The notes below the pieces were generated by a model, which saw only the letters and a list, made by a program, of their open reading frames with translations, ran no database searches and was not told the origin of the DNA. Source: JBKJZO01 sp046715235 (GTDB lineage: Bacteria > Actinomycetota > Actinomycetes > BP-191). Taken from it: 15,919 nucleotides of DNA. The stretch spans positions 1-15,919 of the forward strand of contig JBKJZO010000043.1 in NCBI GenBank assembly GCA_046715235.1, given 5' to 3'. Positions 10,340-15,919 of the stretch are shown in pieces; position 1 is the first letter of the stretch, and each line of letters starts with the position of its first letter. Position numbers and translations under genes: made by a program.

Positions 10340-10669
10340 GTGGCTCTGCCACCACTGACACCTGAGGAACGGGCCGCCGCCCTCGAGAAGGCGGCGCAGG
10401 CCCGTCGGCGTCGCGCCGAGGTCAAGGACAAGCTCAAGCACTCCGGTACGACGTTGCGCGAGTTCCTCGCCGAAGCCGACGACGATGAGGTCATCGGACG
10501 GATGAAAGTGTCTGCTGTCCTCGAGGCGATGCCCGGCGTGGGCCGGGTGCGGGCGGCCCGGATCATGGACAAGCTGGAGATCTCCGCGAGCCGGCGGGTC
10601 CGCGGTCTCGGCAGCAAACAACGGCAGGCGCTCGAGCGCGAGTTCGCCGCGGGTGACGCAGGCGCCTGA
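10340..10669 (+). CDS. mihF: Actinobacterial integration host factor (mIHF/sIHF nucleoid protein)
   Basis: A 109-residue DNA-binding protein of the actinobacteria-specific IHF family, unrelated in fold to the alpha/beta IHF of E. coli. It shapes the nucleoid and affects supercoiling and transcription. The N-terminus LPPLTPEERAAALEKAAQARRRRAEVKDKLK is the family's long basic helix. The middle and C-terminal helices carry the DNA-binding helix-two-turns-helix region (IGRMKVSAVLEAMPGVGRVRAARIMDKLEI, then RRVRGLGSKQRQAL). The GTG at 10340 was chosen over upstream candidates because of the preceding GGGAG and the standard family start. It overlaps gmk by 17 bases, and its position before gmk and rpoZ is conserved in actinobacteria. 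The gap upstream suggests it may have its own promoter. Confidence 0.93.
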   Translation: MALPPLTPEERAAALEKAAQARRRRAEVKDKLKHSGTTLREFLAEADDDEVIGRMKVSAVLEAMPGVGRVRAARIMDKLEISASRRVRGLGSKQRQALEREFAAGDAGA

Positions 10670-11240
10670 GGTCGGCCCGTCAGATCGTGGCCGGCTCGTT
10701 GCCCTGACAGGACCATCAGGTGTCGGCAAGGGCACGGTCATCGCACGGATCAGGGCCGACCATCCGCAGATCTGGTTGAGCATCTCGGTGACCACTCGGC
10801 GGCCGAGGCCGGGGGAGAGCGACGGCTCGCCGTACTACTTCGTCGACGACGCCGAGTTCTCGCGGATGGTCGAAGCGGGGGAGTTCCTCGAGCATGCTGT
10901 CTACGCCGGGCACCGCTACGGCACGCCGCGAAAGCCCGTCGAGGAGCGCCTAGCGCGTGGCGAGAACGCTCTGGTCGAGGTTGAGCTGCAGGGGGCGCGT
11001 CAGATCAGGGCGGCATTTCCCAACTCGTTCCTGATCTTCCTCGCGCCGCCGTCGTGGGAAGAACTTGTCCGCCGTCTCGTCGGGAGAGGGACCGAGGCTG
11101 CAAGCGAGGTCGACCGGCGACTGCGCATCGCGCGTGACGAGCTCGCCGCCGAACCCGAGTTCGACGCGGTGGTGGTCAACGACGACGTGGGGAGCGTCGC
11201 GGCGCGCGTGGTAGCCTTGATGATCAATTCACCCGGCTGA
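10653..11240 (+). CDS. gmk: Guanylate kinase
   Basis: A 195-residue P-loop kinase that converts GMP (and dGMP) to GDP with ATP. The Walker A loop GPSGVGKGT is at residues 20-28. GMP-binding features follow: SVTTRRPRPGESDGSPYYFV (about 45-64) and the FLEHAVYAGHRYGTP segment, then VEVELQGARQI with the acidic Walker-B-like stretch, the LID region VGRGTEAASEVDRRLRIAR and the C-terminal VVVNDD. Length fits the family. The start is GTG at 10653, inside the end of mihF, with no obvious Shine-Dalgarno, so it is likely coupled to mihF translation. A start within mihF could be placed slightly differently, but the P-loop distance from the N-terminus is normal for actinobacterial Gmk. Confidence 0.96.
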   Translation: MTQAPEVGPSDRGRLVALTGPSGVGKGTVIARIRADHPQIWLSISVTTRRPRPGESDGSPYYFVDDAEFSRMVEAGEFLEHAVYAGHRYGTPRKPVEERLARGENALVEVELQGARQIRAAFPNSFLIFLAPPSWEELVRRLVGRGTEAASEVDRRLRIARDELAAEPEFDAVVVNDDVGSVAARVVALMINSPG

Positions 11241-11248
11241 CCTGCACG

Positions 11249-11288
11249 TTTCTCTCCCCGTTGCCGGGCTTTTCTGGCCGAGAGGAAA
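11249..11288 (+). promoter_or_regulatory. Possible mRNA structure hiding the rpoZ ribosome binding site
   Basis: TTTCTCTC (11249-11256) can pair with GAGAGGAAA (11280-11288) over eight base pairs with one bulged G, around an inner five-pair hairpin GCCGG/CTGGC (11263-11267 and 11274-11278, with one G-U pair). The outer stem covers the whole AGAGGA Shine-Dalgarno of rpoZ. This is visible complementarity only; stability and function are not tested. Confidence 0.35.
11281..11286 (+). promoter_or_regulatory. Shine-Dalgarno that favours the TTG start of rpoZ
   Basis: AGAGGA is nine bases before TTG 11296 but 21 bases before the alternative in-frame ATG at 11308, so the TTG is the better-placed start. 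Confidence 0.6.
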
Positions 11289-11295
11289 CCCAGCC

Positions 11296-11568
11296 TTGTC
11301 TGGTGTCATGCCCACGCCCGAAGGCATCACAAATCCACCGATCGACGAGCTACTGGAGCGCACCGACTCCAAGTACAGCCTGGTGATCTACGCCGCCAAG
11401 CGCGCACGCCAGATCAACGCCTACTACTCGCAGCTCGGCGAAGGGCTGCTCGAGTACGTCGGACCGCTCGTTCCCGCCGGCCCGCAGGAAAAGCCCCTCT
11501 CGATCGCGCTGCGTGAGATCGCCGCCGGGCAACTGACCTACGAGTCGGTCGACACCCCGCTGCCGTAG
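11296..11568 (+). CDS. rpoZ: RNA polymerase omega subunit
   Basis: A 90-residue subunit that helps fold and recruit the beta-prime subunit into RNA polymerase. The core EGITNPPIDELLERTDSKYSLVIYAAKRARQINAYYSQLGEGLLEYVGPLV is nearly invariant in actinobacterial RpoZ, followed by the conserved EKPLSIALREIAAGQLTYE. The start is probably TTG at 11296 (MSGVMPTPEG...), because AGAGGA is correctly spaced for it and actinobacterial homologues begin with a similar short leader; ATG at 11308 is the alternative. The gene follows a 55-base gap after gmk that can fold over its ribosome binding site, and ends two bases before coaBC. The gmk-rpoZ-coaBC order is conserved widely in bacteria. Confidence 0.96.
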   Translation: MSGVMPTPEGITNPPIDELLERTDSKYSLVIYAAKRARQINAYYSQLGEGLLEYVGPLVPAGPQEKPLSIALREIAAGQLTYESVDTPLP

Positions 11569-11570
11569 CG

Positions 11571-12812
11571 ATGGCGCAGGCCAGCGAGCAGCAGTCGCCG
11601 GAATCCGACGGCCCGTTCGTCGTTCTCGGTGTCGCCGGCGGCATCGCGGCCTACAAGGCGGTCGAGTTGCTGCGCCTGCTGCGCGAGGCCGGCTGCCAGG
11701 TCCGGGTGATCCCCACCGCCGGCGCCTTGCACTTCGTGGGCGCGGCCACCTTCGCCGCCCTTTCCGCACTGCCGGTCACCACTGAGGTCTGGGACGACGT
11801 GGCCGAGGTGCCGCACGTACGCATCGGCCAGCGGGCCGACGTGGTGATCGTCGCGCCGGCTACCGCAGACCTGCTCTCACGCGCCGCCGGCGGCCGCGCC
11901 GACGATCTGTTGACCGCGACACTGCTCACGGCGCGCTGTCCGGTCATCTACGCGCCCGCGATGCACACCGAGATGTGGGACCACGCTGCCACCCAGGCCA
12001 ACGTCGAGCTGCTGCGCAGTCGCGGCGCGGTCGTCGTACCGCCGGATGTCGGCCGCCTGACCGGCGCCGACAGTGGCGCGGGCCGGCTACCCGAGCCGGC
12101 TGCCCTCGCCGAGCTCGTGTTCGCGACGCTGGCGGGACGCCCGAGCTCGACTGGCGACCTCACCGGCCGTCGGGTCGTTGTCTCGGCCGGCGGCACCCGC
12201 GAGTACCTCGATCCCGTCCGCTACCTGGGCAACAGATCGTCGGGACGGCAGGGCTACGCGTTGGCCCGGGCGGCATTCGCGCGCGGAGCCGAGGTCACGC
12301 TGGTCTCGGCGAACGTGTCGCTGCCTGATCCGGTCGGTGTCAAGGTTGTGCCGGTCGTCAGCGCGCACGACCTGCGCGCCGCCGTACTCGAGGCCGCTAT
12401 CGACGCCGACGCGGTCGTGATGGCGGCCGCCGTCGCCGACTTCCGGCCGGTCGACCGATCCGAGTCGAAGATCAAGAAGGGCGACGCGGCTCCGGTGATC
12501 GAGCTTGCGCTCAATCCTGACGTGCTCACCGAGTTGTCCGCCGCGCGAAAGCAGGGTCAGGTCGTCGTCGGGTTCGCGGCCGAGACAGATGACGTCGAGG
12601 CCAAGGCGGCCGACAAGCTGTCGCGCAAAGGCTGCGACCTGATCGTCGCCAACACGGTCGGTGACGAGGTCGGTTTCGAGGTCGCCAGCAACGCGGCGGT
12701 CATTCTGGCCGCCGACGGCGAACGCATCGACGTTCCTTTGGGCTCCAAAGATGCGCTGGCACATGTGGTGTGGGACGCCGTGCAAGCGCGGTTTGGGCTA
12801 CAGAGGAGTTAG
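11571..12812 (+). CDS. coaBC: Bifunctional phosphopantothenoylcysteine decarboxylase / phosphopantothenate-cysteine ligase
   Basis: A 413-residue bifunctional enzyme of coenzyme A synthesis. The N-terminal CoaC flavoprotein domain (about 15-190) decarboxylates 4'-phosphopantothenoylcysteine with FMN: VLGVAGGIAAYKA, catalytic H82 in VPHVRI, and VIVAPATADLLSRAAGGRADDLLTA. The C-terminal CoaB domain (about 199-410) ligates cysteine to phosphopantothenate with CTP in most bacteria: GGTREYLDPVRYLGNRSSG with N221, AAAVADFRP, and the KIKK motif at 300-303. Odd points: the PxMN motif of E. coli reads PAMH (H132), and the usual active-site Cys of the flap is missing (RLTGADSGAGRL, Gly165 at its place). 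I recall the same substitutions in mycobacterial CoaBC, so this looks like a lineage trait and not damage. It sits two bases after rpoZ. Confidence 0.96.
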   Translation: MAQASEQQSPESDGPFVVLGVAGGIAAYKAVELLRLLREAGCQVRVIPTAGALHFVGAATFAALSALPVTTEVWDDVAEVPHVRIGQRADVVIVAPATADLLSRAAGGRADDLLTATLLTARCPVIYAPAMHTEMWDHAATQANVELLRSRGAVVVPPDVGRLTGADSGAGRLPEPAALAELVFATLAGRPSSTGDLTGRRVVVSAGGTREYLDPVRYLGNRSSGRQGYALARAAFARGAEVTLVSANVSLPDPVGVKVVPVVSAHDLRAAVLEAAIDADAVVMAAAVADFRPVDRSESKIKKGDAAPVIELALNPDVLTELSAARKQGQVVVGFAAETDDVEAKAADKLSRKGCDLIVANTVGDEVGFEVASNAAVILAADGERIDVPLGSKDALAHVVWDAVQARFGLQRS

Positions 12813-12825
12813 CACGCTCAGCTTG

Positions 12826-12831
12826 TACAAT
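12826..12831 (+). promoter_or_regulatory. Possible -10 box of a metK promoter
   Basis: TACAAT is a near-consensus actinobacterial -10 hexamer, and stands out in GC-rich sequence. It lies in the 89-base gap between coaBC and metK, 70 bases before the metK start. No good -35 box is seen at the proper distance (GAGGAG occupies it), so the call rests on the -10 alone. Confidence 0.4.
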
Positions 12832-12861
12832 CCTTCGACCGTTCGACCCCGGCAGCATTCA

Positions 12862-12886
12862 GCCGGCGACGCCGGCACCGGCCGGC
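12862..12886 (+). repeat. Three GCCGGC palindromes in the metK leader
   Basis: GCCGGC occurs at 12862-12867, 12871-12876 and 12881-12886, five bases or fewer apart. Each copy is self-complementary, so the RNA could form alternative hairpins (first with second around GAC, or second with third around ACCG), ending just before the metK Shine-Dalgarno. In DNA this rich in GC, such copies can arise by chance. Confidence 0.4.
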
Positions 12887-12890
12887 CCCT

Positions 12891-12897
12891 AGAGGAG
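12891..12897 (+). promoter_or_regulatory. Strong Shine-Dalgarno of metK
   Basis: AGAGGAG lies four bases before GTG 12902 and supports that codon as the start; no ATG is present near it in frame. Confidence 0.7.
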
Positions 12898-12901
12898 CAA
12901 A

Positions 12902-14095
12902 GTGATCAGGCGCCTGTTTACCTCCGAGTCCGTGACAGAGGGACACCCCGACAAGATCGCTGACCAGATCAGCGACGCGATCCTCGATGCGCTTCTCGCG
13001 CAGGACGCCAAGAGCCGCGTCGCGGTCGAGACGCTGATCACGACCGGTCAGGTTCACGTCGCGGGCGAGGTGACCACCGAGGCGTACGCCGACATCCCGA
13101 CGATCGTGCGCGACACCGTCCTCGCCATCGGCTACGACTCGTCGCAGAAGGGCTTCGACGGCGCGAGCTGCGGCGTCTCTGTCTCACTCGGCTCGCAGTC
13201 GCCCGACATCGCGCAGGGCGTCGACGACGCCTACGAGCACCGGGCCGAGGGCGACGACGACGAGCTCGACCGCCAGGGCGCCGGTGACCAGGGAATGATG
13301 TTCGGCTACGCCTGCGACGAGACGCCTGAGCTGATGCCGCTGCCGATCGCGCTGGCGCACCGGCTGTCCCGCAAGCTCTCCGAGGTCCGCAAGAACGGCA
13401 CGATCGGCTATCTCCGCCCCGACGGCAAGACGCAGGTCACCGTCGAGTACGTCGACGGCCGGCCGACCCGGCTCGAGACCGTAGTCGTGTCGACGCAGCA
13501 CGCGGCTGACATTGACCTGGAGACCCTGCTCACCCCCGACATCCGCGAGCACGTCGTCGAGCCGGTACTCGCCGAGTACGACCTCGACACCGACGGCTAC
13601 AACCTCTACGTCAACCCGACCGGCAAGTTCGAGATCGGCGGCCCGATGGGCGATGCCGGCCTGACCGGTCGCAAGATCATCGTCGACACCTACGGCGGCA
13701 TGGGCCGCCACGGCGGCGGCGCCTTCTCCGGCAAGGACCCCTCCAAGGTCGACCGGTCGGCGGCGTACGCGATGCGCTGGGTTGCCAAGAACGTCGTCGC
13801 GGCCGGTCTGGCCAAGCGGTGCGAGGTGCAGGTGGCCTACGCGATCGGCAAGGCCAAGCCGGTCGGTGTGTTCGTCGACTGCTTCGGCACCGAGACGGTC
13901 GACATCGAGAAGGTGCAGTCGGCAATCGAGACGGTGTTCGACCTGCGTCCCGCCGCGATCATCCGCGATCTCGACCTGCTCCGGCCGATCTACGCCCAGA
14001 CCGCGGCCTACGGGCACTTCGGCCGCACCGACGTCGACTTCCCGTGGGAGCAGACCGACCGAGCCGAGAAGTTGCGCGCCGCAGCCGGCCAGTAA
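12902..14095 (+). CDS. metK: S-adenosylmethionine synthetase
   Basis: A 397-residue cytosolic enzyme making S-adenosylmethionine from methionine and ATP. The N-terminal FTSESVTEGHPDK (G14-K18) includes the ATP-binding His15 and Asp17. GAGDQGMMFGYACDE starts at residue 126 and the phosphate-binding GGGAFSGKDPSKVDRSAAY at 271. The final segment (TAAYGHFGR...FPWEQTD) is also typical. Length is normal. GTG 12902 is preceded by AGAGGAG and yields the usual MxRRLFTSES start. The 89-base gap upstream has a -10-like TACAAT, so the gene may be transcribed on its own as well as from upstream. A strong hairpin follows 17 bases after the stop, marking the end of this transcription unit. Confidence 0.98.
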   Translation: MIRRLFTSESVTEGHPDKIADQISDAILDALLAQDAKSRVAVETLITTGQVHVAGEVTTEAYADIPTIVRDTVLAIGYDSSQKGFDGASCGVSVSLGSQSPDIAQGVDDAYEHRAEGDDDELDRQGAGDQGMMFGYACDETPELMPLPIALAHRLSRKLSEVRKNGTIGYLRPDGKTQVTVEYVDGRPTRLETVVVSTQHAADIDLETLLTPDIREHVVEPVLAEYDLDTDGYNLYVNPTGKFEIGGPMGDAGLTGRKIIVDTYGGMGRHGGGAFSGKDPSKVDRSAAYAMRWVAKNVVAAGLAKRCEVQVAYAIGKAKPVGVFVDCFGTETVDIEKVQSAIETVFDLRPAAIIRDLDLLRPIYAQTAAYGHFGRTDVDFPWEQTDRAEKLRAAAGQ

Positions 14096-14112
14096 CCCAA
14101 CACCGCTTCACT

Positions 14113-14142
14113 CGGAGGCGCCCGGGAAACCGGGCGCCTCCG
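14113..14142 (+). terminator. Transcription terminator hairpin after metK
   Basis: CGGAGGCGCCCGG (14113-14125) pairs perfectly with CCGGGCGCCTCCG (14130-14142) around a GAAA tetraloop, a 13-bp GC-rich stem. Only CTAATGTG follows, not a T-run, which is common for terminators of high-GC actinobacteria. Its place 17 bases after the metK stop supports the call. Confidence 0.75.
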
Positions 14143-14152
14143 CTAATGTGCC

Positions 14153-14195
14153 CCCGCCGCCCGCCGCCCGCCGCCCGCCGCCCGCCGCCCGCCGC
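14153..14195 (+). repeat. Heptanucleotide tandem repeat (GCCGCCC)
   Basis: About six uninterrupted copies of GCCGCCC fill this stretch, between the metK terminator and the next gene. The period is exactly seven bases with no mismatch. It is outside any supported coding region. A repeat of this type is prone to slippage, so copy number could differ between strains. The rest of the 193-base gap shows no clear promoter. Confidence 0.85.
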
Positions 14196-14288
14196 GCATC
14201 CAAGCGCCCCTCCCAGCCCGTTGCCTGCTGCCGCGTCGACGCCCTGTCCGGCGCGGCTCGTGTCGGCGGCGTACGGAAGAATGCGGCC

Positions 14289-14795
14289 ATGGCATCCGAA
14301 CAGCTCACCGCTCTGGTCCGTGAAGTCGAGTCGCACGTCGCCACATCGGGCTGGGATCAACCGTCCCGGCTCTACGCGCTGGTCGCCACCGACCAGCTGC
14401 TGAGCCAGGAGCCGCAGCTCGCCGGCCAGCTGGGCGGCGCACCGGCGGGCAGTCTCACGCCGATCGAGCAGCCGCCGCTCGAGCAGGAGCTGTCGGAGGT
14501 GCTCGGTCAGATCGGCTGGCCCGACGAAGTGCTCGGAGCCGCGCTCGTGCACGAGGTGGTGATACTGCCCGGCGACATCGGCGAGCACCCGCCTGACGAC
14601 GTCGATCCGCACGAGTGGGCGTCGGCGCATCCCGATCGCAGGGACGCGCGGATCGCTGTTGCGGTGCTGCGCAACGGCGACAAGGCCAGTTGCATCCGCG
14701 TGCAGGGCAAGGACGGCGCTACCGACGAGGTGGTCGTCGACGACGATCTCGTGCCCGGCCTCGTGCAGGCACTGGCGGAAACGCTCGAGCCCTGA
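14289..14795 (+). CDS. PPA1309-family conserved actinobacterial protein
   Basis: A 168-residue soluble protein that I recognise as the uncharacterised PPA1309 family of actinobacteria. Visible family features are the N-terminal LTALVREVESHVATSGWDQPSRLYALVATDQLLSQEP, the LTPIEQPPL segment, IGWPDEVLGAALVHEVVILP, the acidic DDVDPHEWASAHPDRRDARI and the hydrophobic AVAVLRNGDKASCIRV. There is no signal peptide or membrane segment. The frame is open upstream across the end of metK, but ATG 14289 is the sensible start: GGAAG lies nine bases before it and the family begins at this point. Upstream are the metK terminator and a heptanucleotide repeat. The gene is three bases from priA, so the two are probably co-transcribed. 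The function is unknown. Confidence 0.88.
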   Translation: MASEQLTALVREVESHVATSGWDQPSRLYALVATDQLLSQEPQLAGQLGGAPAGSLTPIEQPPLEQELSEVLGQIGWPDEVLGAALVHEVVILPGDIGEHPPDDVDPHEWASAHPDRRDARIAVAVLRNGDKASCIRVQGKDGATDEVVVDDDLVPGLVQALAETLEP

Positions 14796-14798
14796 GTC

Positions 14799-15919
14799 GT
14801 GTCGGACGCCATGCAGGCGCCCCCCACCGCGGGGGACTCGCCGGCGCCCGTCGCACCGCTCGCGCCGGTGGCACGGGTCGCGGTCGACGTATCGCTGTCT
14901 CATCTCGACCGCCTCTTCGACTACGCCGTCCCGGTTGATCTGACGGATCGGGTGACCGTGGGCTCGCGGGTGCGGGTTCGTTTCGCCCGCCGGCTCGTCG
15001 ATGGCTTCGTCACCGAGCGGGCCGAGGGGTCCGAATTCATCGGCGCCCTCGCACCGATTGCGAAGTCGGTGTCTGCCGAGTCCGTGCTGGCGCCGGAGAT
15101 CGCGCTGCTGGCGCGCCAGGTCGCCGACCACTACGCAGGCACGTTGGCTGACGTCCTGCGGCTCGCCGTCCCGCCCCGTCACGCGCGGGTCGAGGGGGCT
15201 ACGGCACCCATCGACACCGACCGACCGATCGTCAGGGCGCCGAGCACTACCGGCTGGGCGCCGTACGACGGCGGTGCCGCCTTTGTCGACGCGCTCACCG
15301 ACGGCGCATCGCCGCGTGCGGTTTGGCAGGTCACGCCCGGCGACAACTGGCCGGCCCGGATTGCCGAAGCCGCCGCGGCGACGCTGGCCGGTGGCCGCGG
15401 CGTGGTGATCATCGCGCCCGACCATCGCGATATCGCCCGTATCGACGCCGCCCTCGCGTCCGTTGTCGGGCCCGACGCCTACCGCGTGCTGAGCGCCGAC
15501 CTCGGTCCGGCGGAGCGGTACAAACGCTGGCTCGCAGTGCGCCGGGGACAAGTCCAGTGCGCCGTCGGCACCCGCTCGGCTGCGTTCGCGCCGGTGCACG
15601 ACATAGGCCTGGTCGTCTGCTGGGACGACGGCGACGACCTGCACAAGGAGCCGCGGGCGCCCTACCCGCACATGCGCGACGTGCTGGTACTGCGGGCGCA
15701 CCTGTCGGGTGCGGGCGCACTTGTCGGCGGCCACGCCGTCTCCTGCGAAGCGCTTCAGCTGGTCGACCGCGGTTGGGCGCGGCCGCTGGTGGCCCCGCGC
15801 GACGTGCGCCGGGCAGCGGCTCCGCGGGTGCACGTCGCGGGCTCCGATCGCGACCAGTCGCGCGACGCCGCGGCTCGGGCGGCGCGACTGCCCACAGTCG
15901 CCTGGGAGGCGGCCCACGC
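14799..15919 (+). CDS. priA: Primosomal protein N' (PriA), actinobacterial form without helicase motifs, 5' part
   Basis: The first 373 codons or so of PriA, running off the window with no stop. In most bacteria PriA is the helicase that rebuilds replication forks away from oriC. The N-terminal 3'-DNA-binding domain is clear: VARVAVDVSLSHLDRLFDYAVP, GSRVRVRFARRLVDGFV and the LADVLRLAVPPRHARVE junction. In the following helicase domain the expected Walker A (GxTGSGKTE) is replaced by VTPGDNWPARI (about 178-188), and the DEEH box by CWDDGDDLHKEPRAPY (about 274-289). This agrees with annotated actinobacterial PriA, considered to lack ATPase activity. The start is GTG 14799, three bases after the previous stop; ATG 14811 in frame is equally possible, as neither has a strong Shine-Dalgarno. 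Confidence 0.88.
   Translation, partial: MSDAMQAPPTAGDSPAPVAPLAPVARVAVDVSLSHLDRLFDYAVPVDLTDRVTVGSRVRVRFARRLVDGFVTERAEGSEFIGALAPIAKSVSAESVLAPEIALLARQVADHYAGTLADVLRLAVPPRHARVEGATAPIDTDRPIVRAPSTTGWAPYDGGAAFVDALTDGASPRAVWQVTPGDNWPARIAEAAAATLAGGRGVVIIAPDHRDIARIDAALASVVGPDAYRVLSADLGPAERYKRWLAVRRGQVQCAVGTRSAAFAPVHDIGLVVCWDDGDDLHKEPRAPYPHMRDVLVLRAHLSGAGALVGGHAVSCEALQLVDRGWARPLVAPRDVRRAAAPRVHVAGSDRDQSRDAAARAARLPTVAWEAAH

Noticed and set aside
11571..12812. coaBC as a damaged gene because of missing CoaC residues
   Set aside because: The frame is intact, the other motifs of both domains are present, and the same substitutions appear, from memory, in functional mycobacterial CoaBC.
12813..12901. SAM riboswitch before metK
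   Set aside because: The gap is too short and lacks the conserved cores of known SAM riboswitches; only GC-rich palindromes are seen.
14153..14195. CRISPR-like repeat array
   Set aside because: The unit is seven bases with no spacers; it is a simple tandem repeat.
13782..14288. Upstream extension of the PPA1309-family gene into metK
   Set aside because: The frame is open, but it would overlap metK heavily and cross the terminator and repeat; the translated part is Arg/Ser/Pro-rich and unlike the family.
13959..15917. A 652-codon minus-strand open frame opposite the end of metK, the PPA1309-family gene and priA
   Set aside because: It crosses the metK terminator and the tandem repeat, and is antisense to recognisable proteins; composition is that of a shadow frame.

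Overview
The window is a dense, almost entirely coding stretch of very high-GC DNA in which every supported gene lies on the plus strand. Gene content and order (pyrB-pyrC-Rv1382-like-carA-...-carB-...-pyrF-mihF-gmk-rpoZ-coaBC-metK-...-priA) match the conserved actinobacterial pyrimidine/housekeeping cluster known from Mycobacterium and Streptomyces. mIHF, a PPA1309-family protein and an actinobacterial PriA that has lost its helicase motifs all confirm an actinobacterium. An NAD-linked class 1B PyrD with PyrK, and a type 1 PyrF, argue against Mycobacterium/Corynebacterium. I cannot name the genus.

Region 1 (about 1-10222) is the pyrimidine operon: the 3' end of pyrB, then pyrC, a small membrane protein gene, carA, two unrecognised small genes (here X and Y), carB, pyrK, pyrD and pyrF. 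Every junction overlaps by 1-8 bases except Y-carB, which has a 3-base gap, so the block is probably one mRNA with coupled translation. The products cover carbamoyl phosphate synthesis (CarAB), ATCase (PyrB), dihydroorotase (PyrC), dihydroorotate oxidation (PyrDK) and OMP decarboxylation (PyrF). Only orotate phosphoribosyltransferase (pyrE) of the UMP pathway is not seen here.

Region 2 (about 10223-14142) holds mihF, gmk, rpoZ, coaBC and metK: nucleoid protein, guanylate kinase, RNA polymerase omega, CoA synthesis and S-adenosylmethionine synthesis. A 117-base gap before mihF holds a stem-loop and a possible promoter. An 89-base gap before metK holds a good -10-like hexamer. A perfect 13-bp hairpin follows metK and probably ends transcription.

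Region 3 (14143-15919) has a 7-base tandem repeat, a PPA1309-family gene, and the 5' part of priA, which runs off the window.

The least explained part is the carA-X-Y-carB arrangement. X encodes a helical soluble protein. Y encodes a single-pass membrane protein with a His/Asp-rich N-terminus and a tail of Ala-Pro-Ala-His repeats. Both sit between the genes for the two subunits of one enzyme, and carB itself has no visible Shine-Dalgarno. Other points of note are the Firmicute-like pyrK-pyrD-pyrF module, the CoaC active-site substitutions, the degenerate PriA helicase, and a structure that could hide the rpoZ ribosome binding site.
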